Positions 1 through 10,700 of a stretch of 64,000 nt of DNA are shown piece after piece. How positions within the stretch are numbered: the first letter of the stretch is position 1; every line of letters starts with the position of its first letter. The position numbers and the translations under genes were made by a program. Source of the DNA: Rutidosis leptorrhynchoides. Lineage: Eukaryota > Streptophyta > Magnoliopsida > Asterales > Asteraceae. Under the pieces are notes generated by a model, which saw nothing but the letters and a program-made list of their open reading frames with translations, ran no database searches and was not told where the DNA came from. The DNA is taken from NCBI RefSeq assembly GCF_046630445.1, contig NC_092339.1:79197501-79261500 (forward strand), given 5' to 3'.

Positions 1-10
1 CCGCATCCAC

Positions 11-76
11 CTAGGTGGCTATCATTCGTTGTAGAGCTTGTTCGGGAGTTTCGGGAGGAGCGCGTCGACGAGCCAT
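11..76 (-). pseudogene. gag N-terminus of element A (22 codons, then stop)
   Basis: A short minus-strand frame starts at ATG 76 and encodes a peptide beginning MARRRAPPETPEQ, which is basic and then proline-rich as in plant gypsy gag starts. A TAG at 13-11 ends it. Either the copy is dead or the true gag lies beyond the window edge after an indel. The position 400 bp downstream of the primer site fits gag. The call rests on position and composition only. Confidence 0.4.
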
Positions 77-482
77 TGTTCCTTCAAGACACAAGAATAT
101 CGTTGGTTAGTATTCTCAATAATACCAACCGTGATATGGAATAAGGATAAAGATAAAATTTCCTTAACCCGCCTTAAATTCTTTATGTCATAATGTCGGA
201 ACGTCCATGTGAACCACCGTAATATAATCCCGGAAATTATATTACCCTGATTCGCATGTGCATTTAACACTACTTCATAAAGTCAAGGTGGCGTGTCAAT
301 CAAATTTAACAACGTGATATCAAGATCGAATAAGAGTTAGATATGATAGGAGAGTTCGAGTATAATGCACAAATAGTCAAGTAGTTCCTACTTCGGTCTA
401 TATGCCGGTTGTAGTCTAGATTCACTAATGTACCCTATGACTCAGGGTCGACACCAATGAACTCTAAATCCCTACAACCAAC

Positions 483-494
483 GCTCTGATACCA
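483..494 (-). other. Primer-binding site, tRNA-iMet type
   Basis: GCTCTGATACCA is the reverse complement of TGGTATCAGAGC, the usual initiator-Met tRNA primer site of plant gypsy elements. It lies two bases from the LTR edge. Confidence 0.85.
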
Positions 495-496
495 TC

Positions 497-2771
497 TGTA
501 GCGACCCGACCAAATCATGTTTGACGGCGCCGACTACTTAGGTCCCGTTACTTGGTCATAAGTCTTTATCATGACGTTTGACCAAAATATGTCGCATTTA
601 TTTCATAAGTAAAAGGATGTTTCAAGTTTACAAATGTAGTTCAAAAGACTAGTTACATTACAATGTTTAACGTACGAATGAAACCTATGCGATACAATTT
701 AAAGTAGCCAAAAGGCGCTCTAACTATGCATGTATACTCGACATCCAAGCAAGTATCAAAAGTAATGAGCGGAAGCATGTATCACACAAATGTTCAAGGA
801 CCTGAGAAAAACATAGAAATCTGTCAACAAAAACGTTGGTGAAATCATAGGTTTGAGTAAGTAAGTACAAGTGAACCACAAGATTTGCAACAATGAGATA
901 ATAGTAATACATTCCAAAAGTTTGTTTCACGAGCACCCAATTATCAATGCTTAACATTCCTTCCATAGAATCCCATCACAATAGTGTTAGAACATACACT
1001 GTTTCTCGAAAATACATTTCATTCGTAAACGGTAGCGAACCGTTTGAATGAGGGTTTGTCAAACCCATATGGCCATATAACATAAGTTCTCGCTTACTCC
1101 CGGCAAGTGTAACTAATGATAATCGAATTGAGGATTTTTGTTCAAACTCGTATGTAGAATGTTTGTTTTCCTGTACTTGTGTTCACTTAGTAAAAAGAAA
1201 CGTTTATGTTTTCTCATCCCAAATGTAAGTGCAAAAGAGTAAAAGTGGGACTATGATCTCACCTTGAGTGCACGTACGAAAAGTACTTCACAAAATAACG
1301 TGTGCGAAGGATAGTGCTAGTCTTGACCTAAACAAATAGGTCGTATTAATAACGGTAAACACGATAGGTCAAAGATGTTCAATTAGTCCTATGGCTCGTT
1401 ACGACTCGATTATGTAGCATGTGAAATCAAATTGTCAAGTTTCATGCAAGATACAAGTATAGAAACAAGTTAGGAAGGTTGCATAATCATTTGGTTAAGT
1501 TTGACAAAAAGTCAAACTTTGGTCGGTCAAAGTCAACGAAAAAGTCAACACGTTCGGGTCGGCTCCCGAACTATTTTTCTGAGGTTTTTAATCATATATG
1601 AGCATGTTAGAACAAGTTACATGTGAATCGGAGGTGCGTAGCATAGCAAACATTATTCGAAAATCGACAAAGTTGGACAGACCACTTTGGCGCGCCGCGC
1701 GGCTATATGGCGCGCCGCGCCATTACCTGTGCAGAGAATTCTGGCAGTTTTTATGTTTTATGCACGAACCTAACTTCAACCAATCACCATTTATGACCCG
1801 CAAACAACCAAAGCATGTATCTTATATCATCGGAAAGGTATTTTGACAAGGAAAACAACTAAACACATTTCATCCATCACATTTACTTTTACAACAACCA
1901 AAATCACATTCAAAACTCCTCATTAAATGCATTCAAGTTCATAAATGAAATTCGATGATTCGGCAACCAATTTACATGAATGATATGCCATTTCGAAGGT
2001 GATCAAGCATACAATACAACCTAACACTTACAAATAACATTTCATGTCATTCAAAGCATCAACAGTTCATTTCAAGTTCATCAAACCCTAATCCAAATCC
2101 ACCAAAACCAATAATCAAGTTTATGAAGTTTTCTAAAACAACCCACACATCAAATTGAAGCTAGTGCTACTAGTAACACATTTAATACTTGCACTTTACC
2201 ATAACAACAACATTTAAGCAACCAAATTACCAAATCAAACACACCAAAGTTCATATTCAAGCTAGTTACTTCAAATAACGAAATCGAGCATATAAATCAT
2301 ATAATCATGTTAGACTTGAGCCATAGACACTAATTAACAACTTTATAAGTTAAAAACATCAAGAACACAAAATCTAGTGATTTTAGAAAGTTACCCAAAC
2401 TTGATGAAATCGGTATGGAATCGAAGAGGAAGATGAGAGGATTCCAAATATGCAATTTGTTTAGATGGATGCTTGCTCGATTTGATTTGGATGATGAATC
2501 CTTGAAGTGGTGTTTGAGAGAATTTGTGAAAGTATTAGAGAAAAAATGGAAAAGAAAAGAAATAATGAATGGAGGAGGAAGAGTGTTGACTCTTTGACCT
2601 AGTCACCTCTTTGCTCCTTTGTCAAACTTAGTCCCTCAACTTTGGAAACGGGTGCGTGAATTACCTAAACGAGATAATTTAAAACGCGTGTTAACGGGAG
2701 ATGTTATAAACATATAACGGAGTTTAAAATAGTATAACGGAAAAGTAAACGGAAAAAGGCGGGATGTTACA
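497..2771 (-). repeat. 5' LTR of element A (2275 bp)
   Basis: Bounded by TGTAGCGACC at 497 and GATGTTACA ending at 2771, so it has the TG...CA ends of an LTR. The left edge is fixed by the adjacent primer site. The right edge is inferred from the terminal dinucleotide and the change in sequence character, and is followed by AATAT. Inside are a donor-like block (1250-1270), an acceptor-like block (798-815) and a paired GC-rich motif (1689-1721). Short open frames within it look like chance frames. Confidence 0.7.
1689..1721 (-). repeat. Paired GC-rich palindromic motif in LTR A
   Basis: GGCGCGCCGCGC occurs at 1689-1700 and again at 1709-1720, 20 nt apart start to start, inside an AT-rich LTR. 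Each copy contains the palindrome GGCGCGCC. Function unknown. Confidence 0.8.
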
Positions 2772-3719
2772 AATATGCAAAAGTCAACAAAAGTAAATTT
2801 GACTCAAAATAATTTCCAAAAATTTATACATGATTAATATATAGTTTAAATATCGTCGTTTTATATTTTTAAATATTTTTAAAAGATTTATTAGAGTAAA
2901 TAATATAATTTATTTATTAATAAATAAAATTTTATATTATATTTATATAATAAAATATACTTTTATATATATTAAGTAATAAAATTTATAGGGTTCATTT
3001 AATATTATAAAGATAATATGATACGTATTATTAAAGTAAGTTATTACACGTAGTAAAATATGTTTGTATCAAATATTTATTTGATAAAATAATATCTATA
3101 ATGATAGTAAGTAAAAGTTATATTATTTTGTAATAATAATTATTATTATAAAAATATCAATATTTATAATTACTAAGATGACATTATGATAAAACGATAA
3201 TTCTAATTATGATAACTTTAATATTTACGATAATTTTTAATATTATCTTTAAAATAATAATTCTATTTAAAATAATAATAATAATGATATTTTATAGTAA
3301 CAATGACATTTCTATTAAAATGATAATTTTTGTTAAAATGATAGTTTTAATACTAACGATAATTTTAATAATAATAGTAATGATAAAAATAATAAGAACG
3401 ATAATTTTATCTAAATCAATATCTTATAATATTTTAATTTCATCATGATACTCTTACCCATTATTTCCTAATCGTTTCGTTTAATAGCTTTCAATCGTCT
3501 TTTATATCGTGTTCGTAATAATGATAATAATAGTAATCAAAATAATTAGGTGTTACAAATATTTTTTTTAATTACACTAATATTAATAATGATAGTTACT
3601 ATAACATTATTAACGATAATACTAATAATTATCTTAATGATAATATAGTAATAATAATAATAACAATAACAATAACCATTTTTAAATAATGATATATATA
3701 TTAATAATGATAATAATAA

Positions 3720-3729
3720 TAATAATACC

Positions 3730-3779
<50 letters not shown>

Positions 3780-3795
3780 TAATAATAATAATTGG
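3720..3795. repeat. (AAT)n microsatellite
   Basis: A run of AAT trinucleotides, densest at about 3725-3790, in DNA that is generally rich in TAATAA. Confidence 0.9.
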
Positions 3796-4554
3796 ATAAT
3801 AATAATAATACTAATTATAACTTTAACGATAATAACGATAGTAATAATAAAAAAAATAACAATTTTTAATGATAAATCCTTTTATTGATAAAGATAATAA
3901 TAATAATAATAAGATAAAACTAGAACGACGATAATAACGACGATAATAATAATCATTTTTAATAATAATACAAAAATTCGATGGACTATAACTTCAAATT
4001 CGTTCATCGAAATCATTCGATATCTAAATGAAAAGTTCTTAATTTTTCGTCAGCTTTCCAACGACATGCATATCTTATACCTTATCTCAGTCGCATATAT
4101 AACTAATTCAGGATTCAACATAACCTAACTAAAGGCAATATCAAAAGTACAAACATGCATAATCCTATATACTCGAGCACTAGTCAGGGATACACTATTA
4201 GTATGTAAAAGTTAAATTATGAGTACTCACGTATCAATATTGAGATTCAATATTGCAGGAAAGGTACGTAGACGCAACGGAGATGATAAACACTATATTG
4301 ACCTCACGAGCATACCCATAAACCATACCAATCACCTCCATAGCTATAACCCATAATTTCCTTAATCCAATCCCACTCGAAAAAACAATTTCGAAATCAC
4401 TCGGACAGCACTCTGACGTAATATTTTATGTATACTAATAATATCTTGAAATAATACGGAGTAAATATATATATGTAAATCGATTGAGAGAGTTTAGAGA
4501 AAAATATTTTCAAGTTTCTATGAAATAATGAAACCTATTGAATTCTATTTATAA

Positions 4555-4705
4555 TAGATTTTTGAATTATTAAAATGAATTATTAAAGTATGAATTATTA
4601 AAGTGAATTATTAAAGTATGAATTATTAAAGTGAATTATTAAAGTATGAATTATTAAAGTTAATTATTAAAGTATGAATTATTAAAGTGAATTATTAAAG
4701 TTAAA
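4555..4705. repeat. Minisatellite, about 28-bp unit
   Basis: GAATTATTAAAGT is repeated in alternating forms (followed by GAATTA or ATGAATTA), giving about five 28-bp units inside the LTR-derived stretch. Confidence 0.8.
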
Positions 4706-5466
4706 GTAAAGTAAAAATAAAGTAAAGGTAAAGTTTAAGTATAGTAAAAGTATAAAACTATGTACGTATAATACGCGTATAAATATATATAATATTAATT
4801 TAAATCGTTATATATATTTAATAAAATAAAATATAAATATCGTTATATTTATCATACTGGTTAAGTAATGAGTTGTCAAAAGTGGTTCTAGATATTTATA
4901 AAAGTTATATACGTTTTAATAATAAAGTTCTTTTTAAACTGAAAACGTTTTTGTACGTTTGAAACTAAATCAAATAAATATAATAATTTTGTTTTCCAAA
5001 ACCAAATATATTTTTAAGAATCATTTTGTTTAAAGGTTAAAATAATGGAAATCGTTATATCATAAAATGTTTTAAAAAAGTAGAATCATATATATTCATA
5101 ATAGGTTTCAAGTTTTTAAATTACAGTTTGTTGGTGAAGCATGGGATAAAGTTCAAAGGTTAAATAAACGTATGAAATCATCTTAATGAAAAATGTCGAG
5201 TTACTTAACTTGTCGATATCCAACATCTAAGTTATTTACACTTCACGTTCTTACTTATAAATCACTTTACCATTTTCCGAATGTTGTCAAAAAGAATAGA
5301 TTTCTTAAATCACAGTGGACCTCATAACATAGACCCGTAATCATATCATAATGTATCTGATAAATCAACAATTTGATATTATCTTCTAATTCCATCGATA
5401 AACATATTGAAACAAATACGATCATGTAAAGTATTATACGTTTAATACTTTATTAATATTCTCAAG

Positions 5467-5469
<3 letters not shown>

Positions 5470-5518
<49 letters not shown>
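5470..5518. repeat. (TA)n microsatellite
   Basis: An uninterrupted TA run of more than 40 bases, followed by TATACATA variants. Confidence 0.95.
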
Positions 5519-5522
<4 letters not shown>

Positions 5523-5699
5523 TATACATATTTATTTATATATAACGGTTCGTGAATCGTCTGAATTTGGTCGAGGTTATAATGAATGTATGAACACAAT
5601 TTAAAATTCTTAAGATTTAACTTAACAAACTTTGCTTATCGTGTCGGAATAATATAAAGATAAAGTTTAAATTTGATTGGAAATTTCCGGGTTGTCACA

Positions 5700-7208
5700 T
5701 ATGGTGTAGAAGTAGCCGATTGTGATGCCTCTTTATTTGCAAGTCACTTTGGGTGTAACTTGGGGAGCTTCCCATTCACCTATCTCGAGTTACCTATCGG
5801 TTCGAAAATGAAGAAGTTGAGTGATTGGAAAGTTGTTGTTGATAAATTTAAAAGCAAATTGTCGGATTGGAGAGCACGCTCGATTTCTTTCGGGGGTCGG
5901 GTTACACTTATTAAGTCGGTTCTTTCGAGTCTTCTATTGTATTACTTCTCATTATACCGCGCCCCGCCAAGTGTGATAAAAGATCTTGAGAGAGTGAGGA
6001 GAGAATTTTTTTGGGGTAACACCGGGGAGGGGGGAAAAATAGCTTGGGTAAAATGGGAAAAAATAATGTTACCGTACTCGGAGGGTGGGCTAAACGTTGG
6101 CTCACTCAAGTGTAAAAATCTAGCCCTTTTATGCAAATGGTGGTGGCGGTTCCATACCGAGTCTAACTCACTTTGGACCAAAATCATCACGAGCATATAC
6201 GGGCCGGATGGGGGTCTAACATATAATATTACGACTTCACAGTTTTCTTTTTGCAGCAACTGGACTAATATTATTCGAGTTGGCAATTCACTTTCTTCTT
6301 TAGGGCTGCAGTTTAAAAATTCCTTCCAGAAAGTCGTAGGAGATGGTTCATCAACAGAATTTTGGAAAAGCGTGTGGGTGGGCGATGAGCAGCTACAGTT
6401 CAAGTATAGCAGATTGTTTCGGCTAGAGGCAAAAAAGGAGGCAAAGGTATCTGATCGAGTGGTTTGGGGAGACAATGGTTGCGTGTTCAATTGGGAGTGG
6501 TCCAGGGATCCAATGGGCAGAACGAAGAGTGAGCTAGATGATTTAATCGCCTTGATCAGCTCGTATACCCATAGCAGCGAAGCATCTGATTCATGGAGAT
6601 GGTCTTTCACATCTAACGGTAAATTCACAACCAAACAATTGAATAGTATCATAATGGATAAAACATTAGCAGGTGATCGAAGTCTTCCCGAAACCAAACG
6701 AAATATGTTGATCCCAAAAAAGATTGAGATATTTATTTGGAGAGCATGTAAAAAAAGGTTGCAGTCATTAATGGAACTTGTGATAAGAGAGGGGCCGACC
6801 TTCATACGGTAAAGTGCCCAATGTGTGATGATGATGTTGAGAGTATTGATCATGCCTTGATTTTTTGTAAAAACGCTTTTGAGGTATATATGGACAAGAG
6901 TTTACAAATGGTGGGGTTTAGGTTGTTTTTCGAAAACTAGTATCGTGGAAGCTTTTGATGGGTCGTTTGCTCAAGGATGCTCGGAAACCGGGGGTCTAAT
7001 TTGGCAAGCGGTCGAGTGGTCGTGCGGGTATCTTTTGTGGAAAAGTCGGAACTTGAAGATTTTCAAAAGTAAAGTGTGTTGTGTTCCATCGATAGTAAAT
7101 GAAATACAAATCTTTAGTTTTGATTGGATCTCTAGAAGATTAAAGCACCCGAAGATCGATTGGTGCACGTGGTTATCGAATCCGGATAGTTACTTGGCGA
7201 TTACATAG
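5700..7208 (+). pseudogene. LINE ORF2 C-terminus (RT thumb region, zf-RVT), frameshifted
   Basis: Encodes the region after the RT catalytic core. It includes LSDWRARSISFGGRVTLIKS and YYFSLYRAPPSV at about 5860-5970, then the tryptophan-rich WWWRFHTES segment, and last the zinc-binding CPMCDDDVESIDHAL segment typical of plant LINE zf-RVT domains (6815-6860). It is broken in two places. The first frame stops at 6810-6812 just as the zinc motif begins in another frame, and a second shift near 6880 moves the tail (WWGLGCFS..., IWQAVEWSCGYLLW) into the frame ending at 7208. It is close to the LINE at 13783-15842 across its whole length. Confidence 0.85.
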
Positions 7209-7364
7209 TTAAATCAATTGTATGTGTAATGTACTAACTCAGCATATATTTAAGTGATTAGATTGCGATGTATTAGGAGCTTATGGTGTATGCTGCTACC
7301 CATTTGCAGCATCTTGTATTTGTTTTTTGGTAATGGAAATTTTTATTGCTTTTAAAAAAAAAAA
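5700..7364 (+). mobile_element. LINE, 3' part with poly(A)
   Basis: The 3' portion of a non-LTR retrotransposon. Coding for the end of the reverse transcriptase ORF starts abruptly at the LTR edge at 5699 and is followed by about 150 bp of 3' UTR and an 11-base A run at 7354-7364. The 5' part should lie left of the inserted LTR elements. The end is 416 bp from the stop codon of the bHLH gene, on the opposite strand. Confidence 0.85.
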
Positions 7365-7779
7365 GATTCTAGTTCGTTGAATACAATAAGAATAAGGATT
7401 AGTATTAGAACCACCACGACACATTACATTAATAATTGATAAATAATTTTAACACATGGATCAAACATGGATCAAACGTGGTCCATCCTTGATGTAACAT
7501 CATCTAAAAGATGACCAAATTTGCTCCATATTACACAAAATTTAACATATGAGAATTAAATTCTCTATTGCTACCTTGCTAGCCTTCTTAATACATTTAA
7601 TCAATTAGCTACCACTTATGAGATTTAGCTACATAACAATATATGGTTAATTATGCTTATCTTAGCTAGCTAGGTGTCCCATCTCATCCCATTTCATCTC
7701 ATCACAATCACAACATATATAAAATCAATTTTGATTGTACTGAAGAGTGACCATGATCGATTTGAAATTGATCCATTAG
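7365..7779. other. bHLH downstream region (probable 3' UTR and spacer)
   Basis: Between the LINE poly(A) and the bHLH stop codon. No coding pattern or repeat is recognised. It probably holds the 3' UTR of the minus-strand gene. Confidence 0.4.
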
Positions 7780-10700
7780 CTAGGGGCCCGACCAAACGCC
7801 CCCACCTCCATCAGTAACGTATGACAAGCATGACAATGGTACCAGACATAACCCTCGACTTCTAAGATCTCTCGTTTCTTCATTCTCATCCTCCACACAA
7901 ACCTAAATGTGAACATGATATGTAAATATGTTAGTATAGATCACAATGTCAATTTTTTCAACTGCGACTAAGACTCTAAGAGTCACTGACGGGGGACTGA
8001 ACGCGATGTTGAAACCCACTCACCCAGTCATTTCCTTGGGACAAACCATTAACAGTCTTACCGCCCCTCGGGAGCAAACTCCCAACACAAATCCATATGG
8101 TCATCAAACCCCCTCGGGTGAGGCTCAAACGCATAGACGTCTGAAACGTCTGAAACCACAAGGAAAATATTTTTGTAGCACACGGGAGTTGAACCCCTGC
8201 CCTCACTTATGAAAAGTCATGTCACCATTAACATACCAATATCTTACGGCTATCATAATGTCGATATTCAATTCGTATTTTACTCGATTCATTACGTACC
8301 CCTCGTGTCGGTAGTCTGTTGGCCTTGTGTGCTGACTTCATGTATGGCACACTTAATGTCTGCAAATTATCAAACTTAATTATATAACTGTACCCCTTTT
8401 ATCGTAATATAGAATTTCACGTTATTATTTATATATCCGTTTTAAAATAATTGTCTATTTGTCAATAAAATAAAATAAAATAAAAATAACTACAGAGTAC
8501 TAAATAATTTTTAAATTTGTAGTTAATTTTGGTCCAAATTGATATATATGGAGTGTAAGGTACGTAATAAATAAAAACGGATAGTTGATTAAATAAGGCA
8601 TCGCATATAAGATGAACCAAAATAAGGTTAATTAATTAAATTTTAAATTAAACATTAAACATTAAACATAATATCTAAATATATATACGGAGTAAATAAT
8701 ACTCGTATAAATTAAAACCTAGCTGGTTTTGTGAGAATCAAGAAGAATGTTTTGAAAAAATATAGGAGTTAAACATAATATATACCTCGACTTGATTTTG
8801 TAAGAATTTTATATATCCAATAGCCTCCATTAACACTGATGCTGTATCTGTCTGCAATATTCTCCAACAAAATTAATCGTTAATTGTTAAATATTAATTA
8901 CTTATCTAATAGTATGGGTCGAAAAGTGTTCCTGATTATCAGATTATGTATACACATACAATATAATATACTACTATATATATAATATACTTTATTATAT
9001 TATATACGGTTTAATTAAAAATTAAAAACTAGCTAAGACTATTCCTAACCTGATTTTGATGTCAGAGTCGGATTGTGCACTTTTTTGGTGAAAAAGTGAG
9101 TTTTTGATTGTGGCTGTATTTGACATCCGTTAACCCAAAATGTCAAGTTTTTGTGTCAAATATTTGAAGGGTGATGTGGTAAAATCTGATTGGGAATTAG
9201 GGTGAAAAAAATAAATTAATTACAAAAATATATTAATATTAAAATCACAAAATCCATTCATTGGCTGCTTCAACTTTTAACCCTTCCGTCAAGATTTTAA
9301 CCCTCGCTGGTTTCCGTCAAAAAGTGACGCTGGGTTAACCGGCGTCAGCCTCTATCAACCGTGCCATCTCATCTCACACCGGCGATTTGACGCTGGGTTA
9401 TGTTCAGTCTAAGTAACATTCAAACTATTACGTGGTAGATCGAATATATTAGATTCATAGATTCCATGTTTCAAGATAATATTTCAAGCAATTTCAAACT
9501 GTTTAAATATCTTTAGTTTAGTTATTATGAGTAAATTAAATGTATTAAAATTAGCGTTAGTAGATGCTTTTTCTTATGTTAAAAACAAATTAATAGCAAA
9601 TGTACGTGAAGAGAAATGATATACCAGTTCCAAGTGAGCTGGTTTCTAGCATGTATATAAAAAATGTATACTCCGTAATACAGTTAATAGTTAATTAGAT
9701 GTGTGAAACCATTACAAGATATATGTCTAACGTTGTTATACTTTTACAATAGATTTAAATTCAAACGTCATTAACGAAATGGTAAGAAAATACGTTGTGT
9801 TGGGCTAAAGTATGGGTAAAAATATTTACCCTCGCGAATGACGTGAACAGAAAAAATCTCATCATGAGAAGCTAGTTTTTTTTAAGACACGATAATCTTA
9901 TATTATAAAAGATAAAAGATATATATATTATTTATATCTACTTTCTTTTCAAGCTAGCTAATAAAAAAAATAAGTAAATAAATCAATTTACTCGTGTAAT
10001 TAGATAGTGCGATAGGAAAGTATAGTAGCTAAATAATTTGTTCTAGGACAGTACTATGTCTTAAAGTTGGGCCGGGTTTTAGACTAAATAATTAAAATTA
10101 AAACAAGAAGATAACTTGCTCTTGAAGTTCATATATATAATTATAATCAGAATATAAATATAAATGTAAATAAAATAAAAAGGTATAGATATAAATACTC
10201 CGTATTTAGTTTATACTGTAAAAAGGAAAAGAAAGCCACCAACTTTTGAGTAGTACGTACGTACGTACCTTCCCAAAAGGTGCCACCATTTGCTGAAGGG
10301 CTGCAATTCTATCTCCTAATTTCTCCTTTCTTACCTAAATCAAAACAAATTTCATATTGTTGATTTAAACTCAATTAAATCAAGAATTCATGCATATAAA
10401 TCTATCCATAAATATTTGAATCTACTTGCTAACTAATTGCTTGATTTAGCGCGACATGCATATGACAATATTTCAGCTTAGAACTAATTAAAATAACCGT
10501 CTCATATGACACTTTGATAGAAGTAATTAATTAATACCCGGTCCGTAGTTGATAAAGATTAGAGCATTTTAATTATTATCGTATGAAACTAAAGATGATA
10601 ACCTTAAAGCCGTGAAAAAAAAAAGATGATAACCTTAAAAGGTGCACATGAAACACGCGGTTCCACTTTCGATTTTTTTGGTATTGTGGCTTGAGTAGCC

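Larger units (their letters stand above)
1..2771 (-). mobile_element. Gypsy-type LTR retrotransposon A, right end only
   Basis: The right-hand (5') end of a minus-strand LTR retrotransposon. Reading leftwards it has an LTR (497-2771), a tRNA-Met-type primer site (483-494), a leader, and a gag-like start at 76. The body and the other LTR lie left of the window. The base order GCTCTGATACCA followed after two bases by TG is the reverse complement of the usual LTR-end/primer-site junction of Met-primed gypsy elements. The lineage cannot be fixed without pol. The LTR shares two sequence blocks with the Tekay LTRs further right, so a chromovirus is likely. Confidence 0.75.
2772..5699. repeat. AT-rich LTR-derived DNA ending at a LINE junction
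   Basis: No gene is seen. The segment ends GGGTTGTCACA at 5699, where LINE coding begins at once, so 5699 is the edge of an LTR inserted into the LINE. Read on the minus strand it starts TGTGACAACCCGG, like the minus-strand starts of neighbouring LTRs. A second LTR-like edge, GTGTTACA followed by AATAT, ends at 3557. Element A also ends GTTACA followed by AATAT at 2771, so two LTR edges in a row may be nested or tandem. The left limit of the LTR ending at 5699 is unresolved. Long open frames here are low-complexity. Confidence 0.5.

Noticed and set aside
22-966. Minus-strand open frames of about 80 codons at 22-270 and 724-966
   Set aside because: They lie in the leader and LTR of element A, have no domain features and overlap the primer site region; chance frames.
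3209-3731. Frames rich in isoleucine or tyrosine at 3209-3448 and 3546-3731
   Set aside because: Translations of AT-rich simple-sequence DNA.
5942-6853. 303-codon minus-strand frame opposite the first LINE
   Set aside because: Antisense of conserved LINE coding; the plus strand shows clear RT and zinc motifs.
7946-8212. Plus- and minus-strand frames of 76-88 codons
   Set aside because: Both are translations of the SINE in the bHLH intron.
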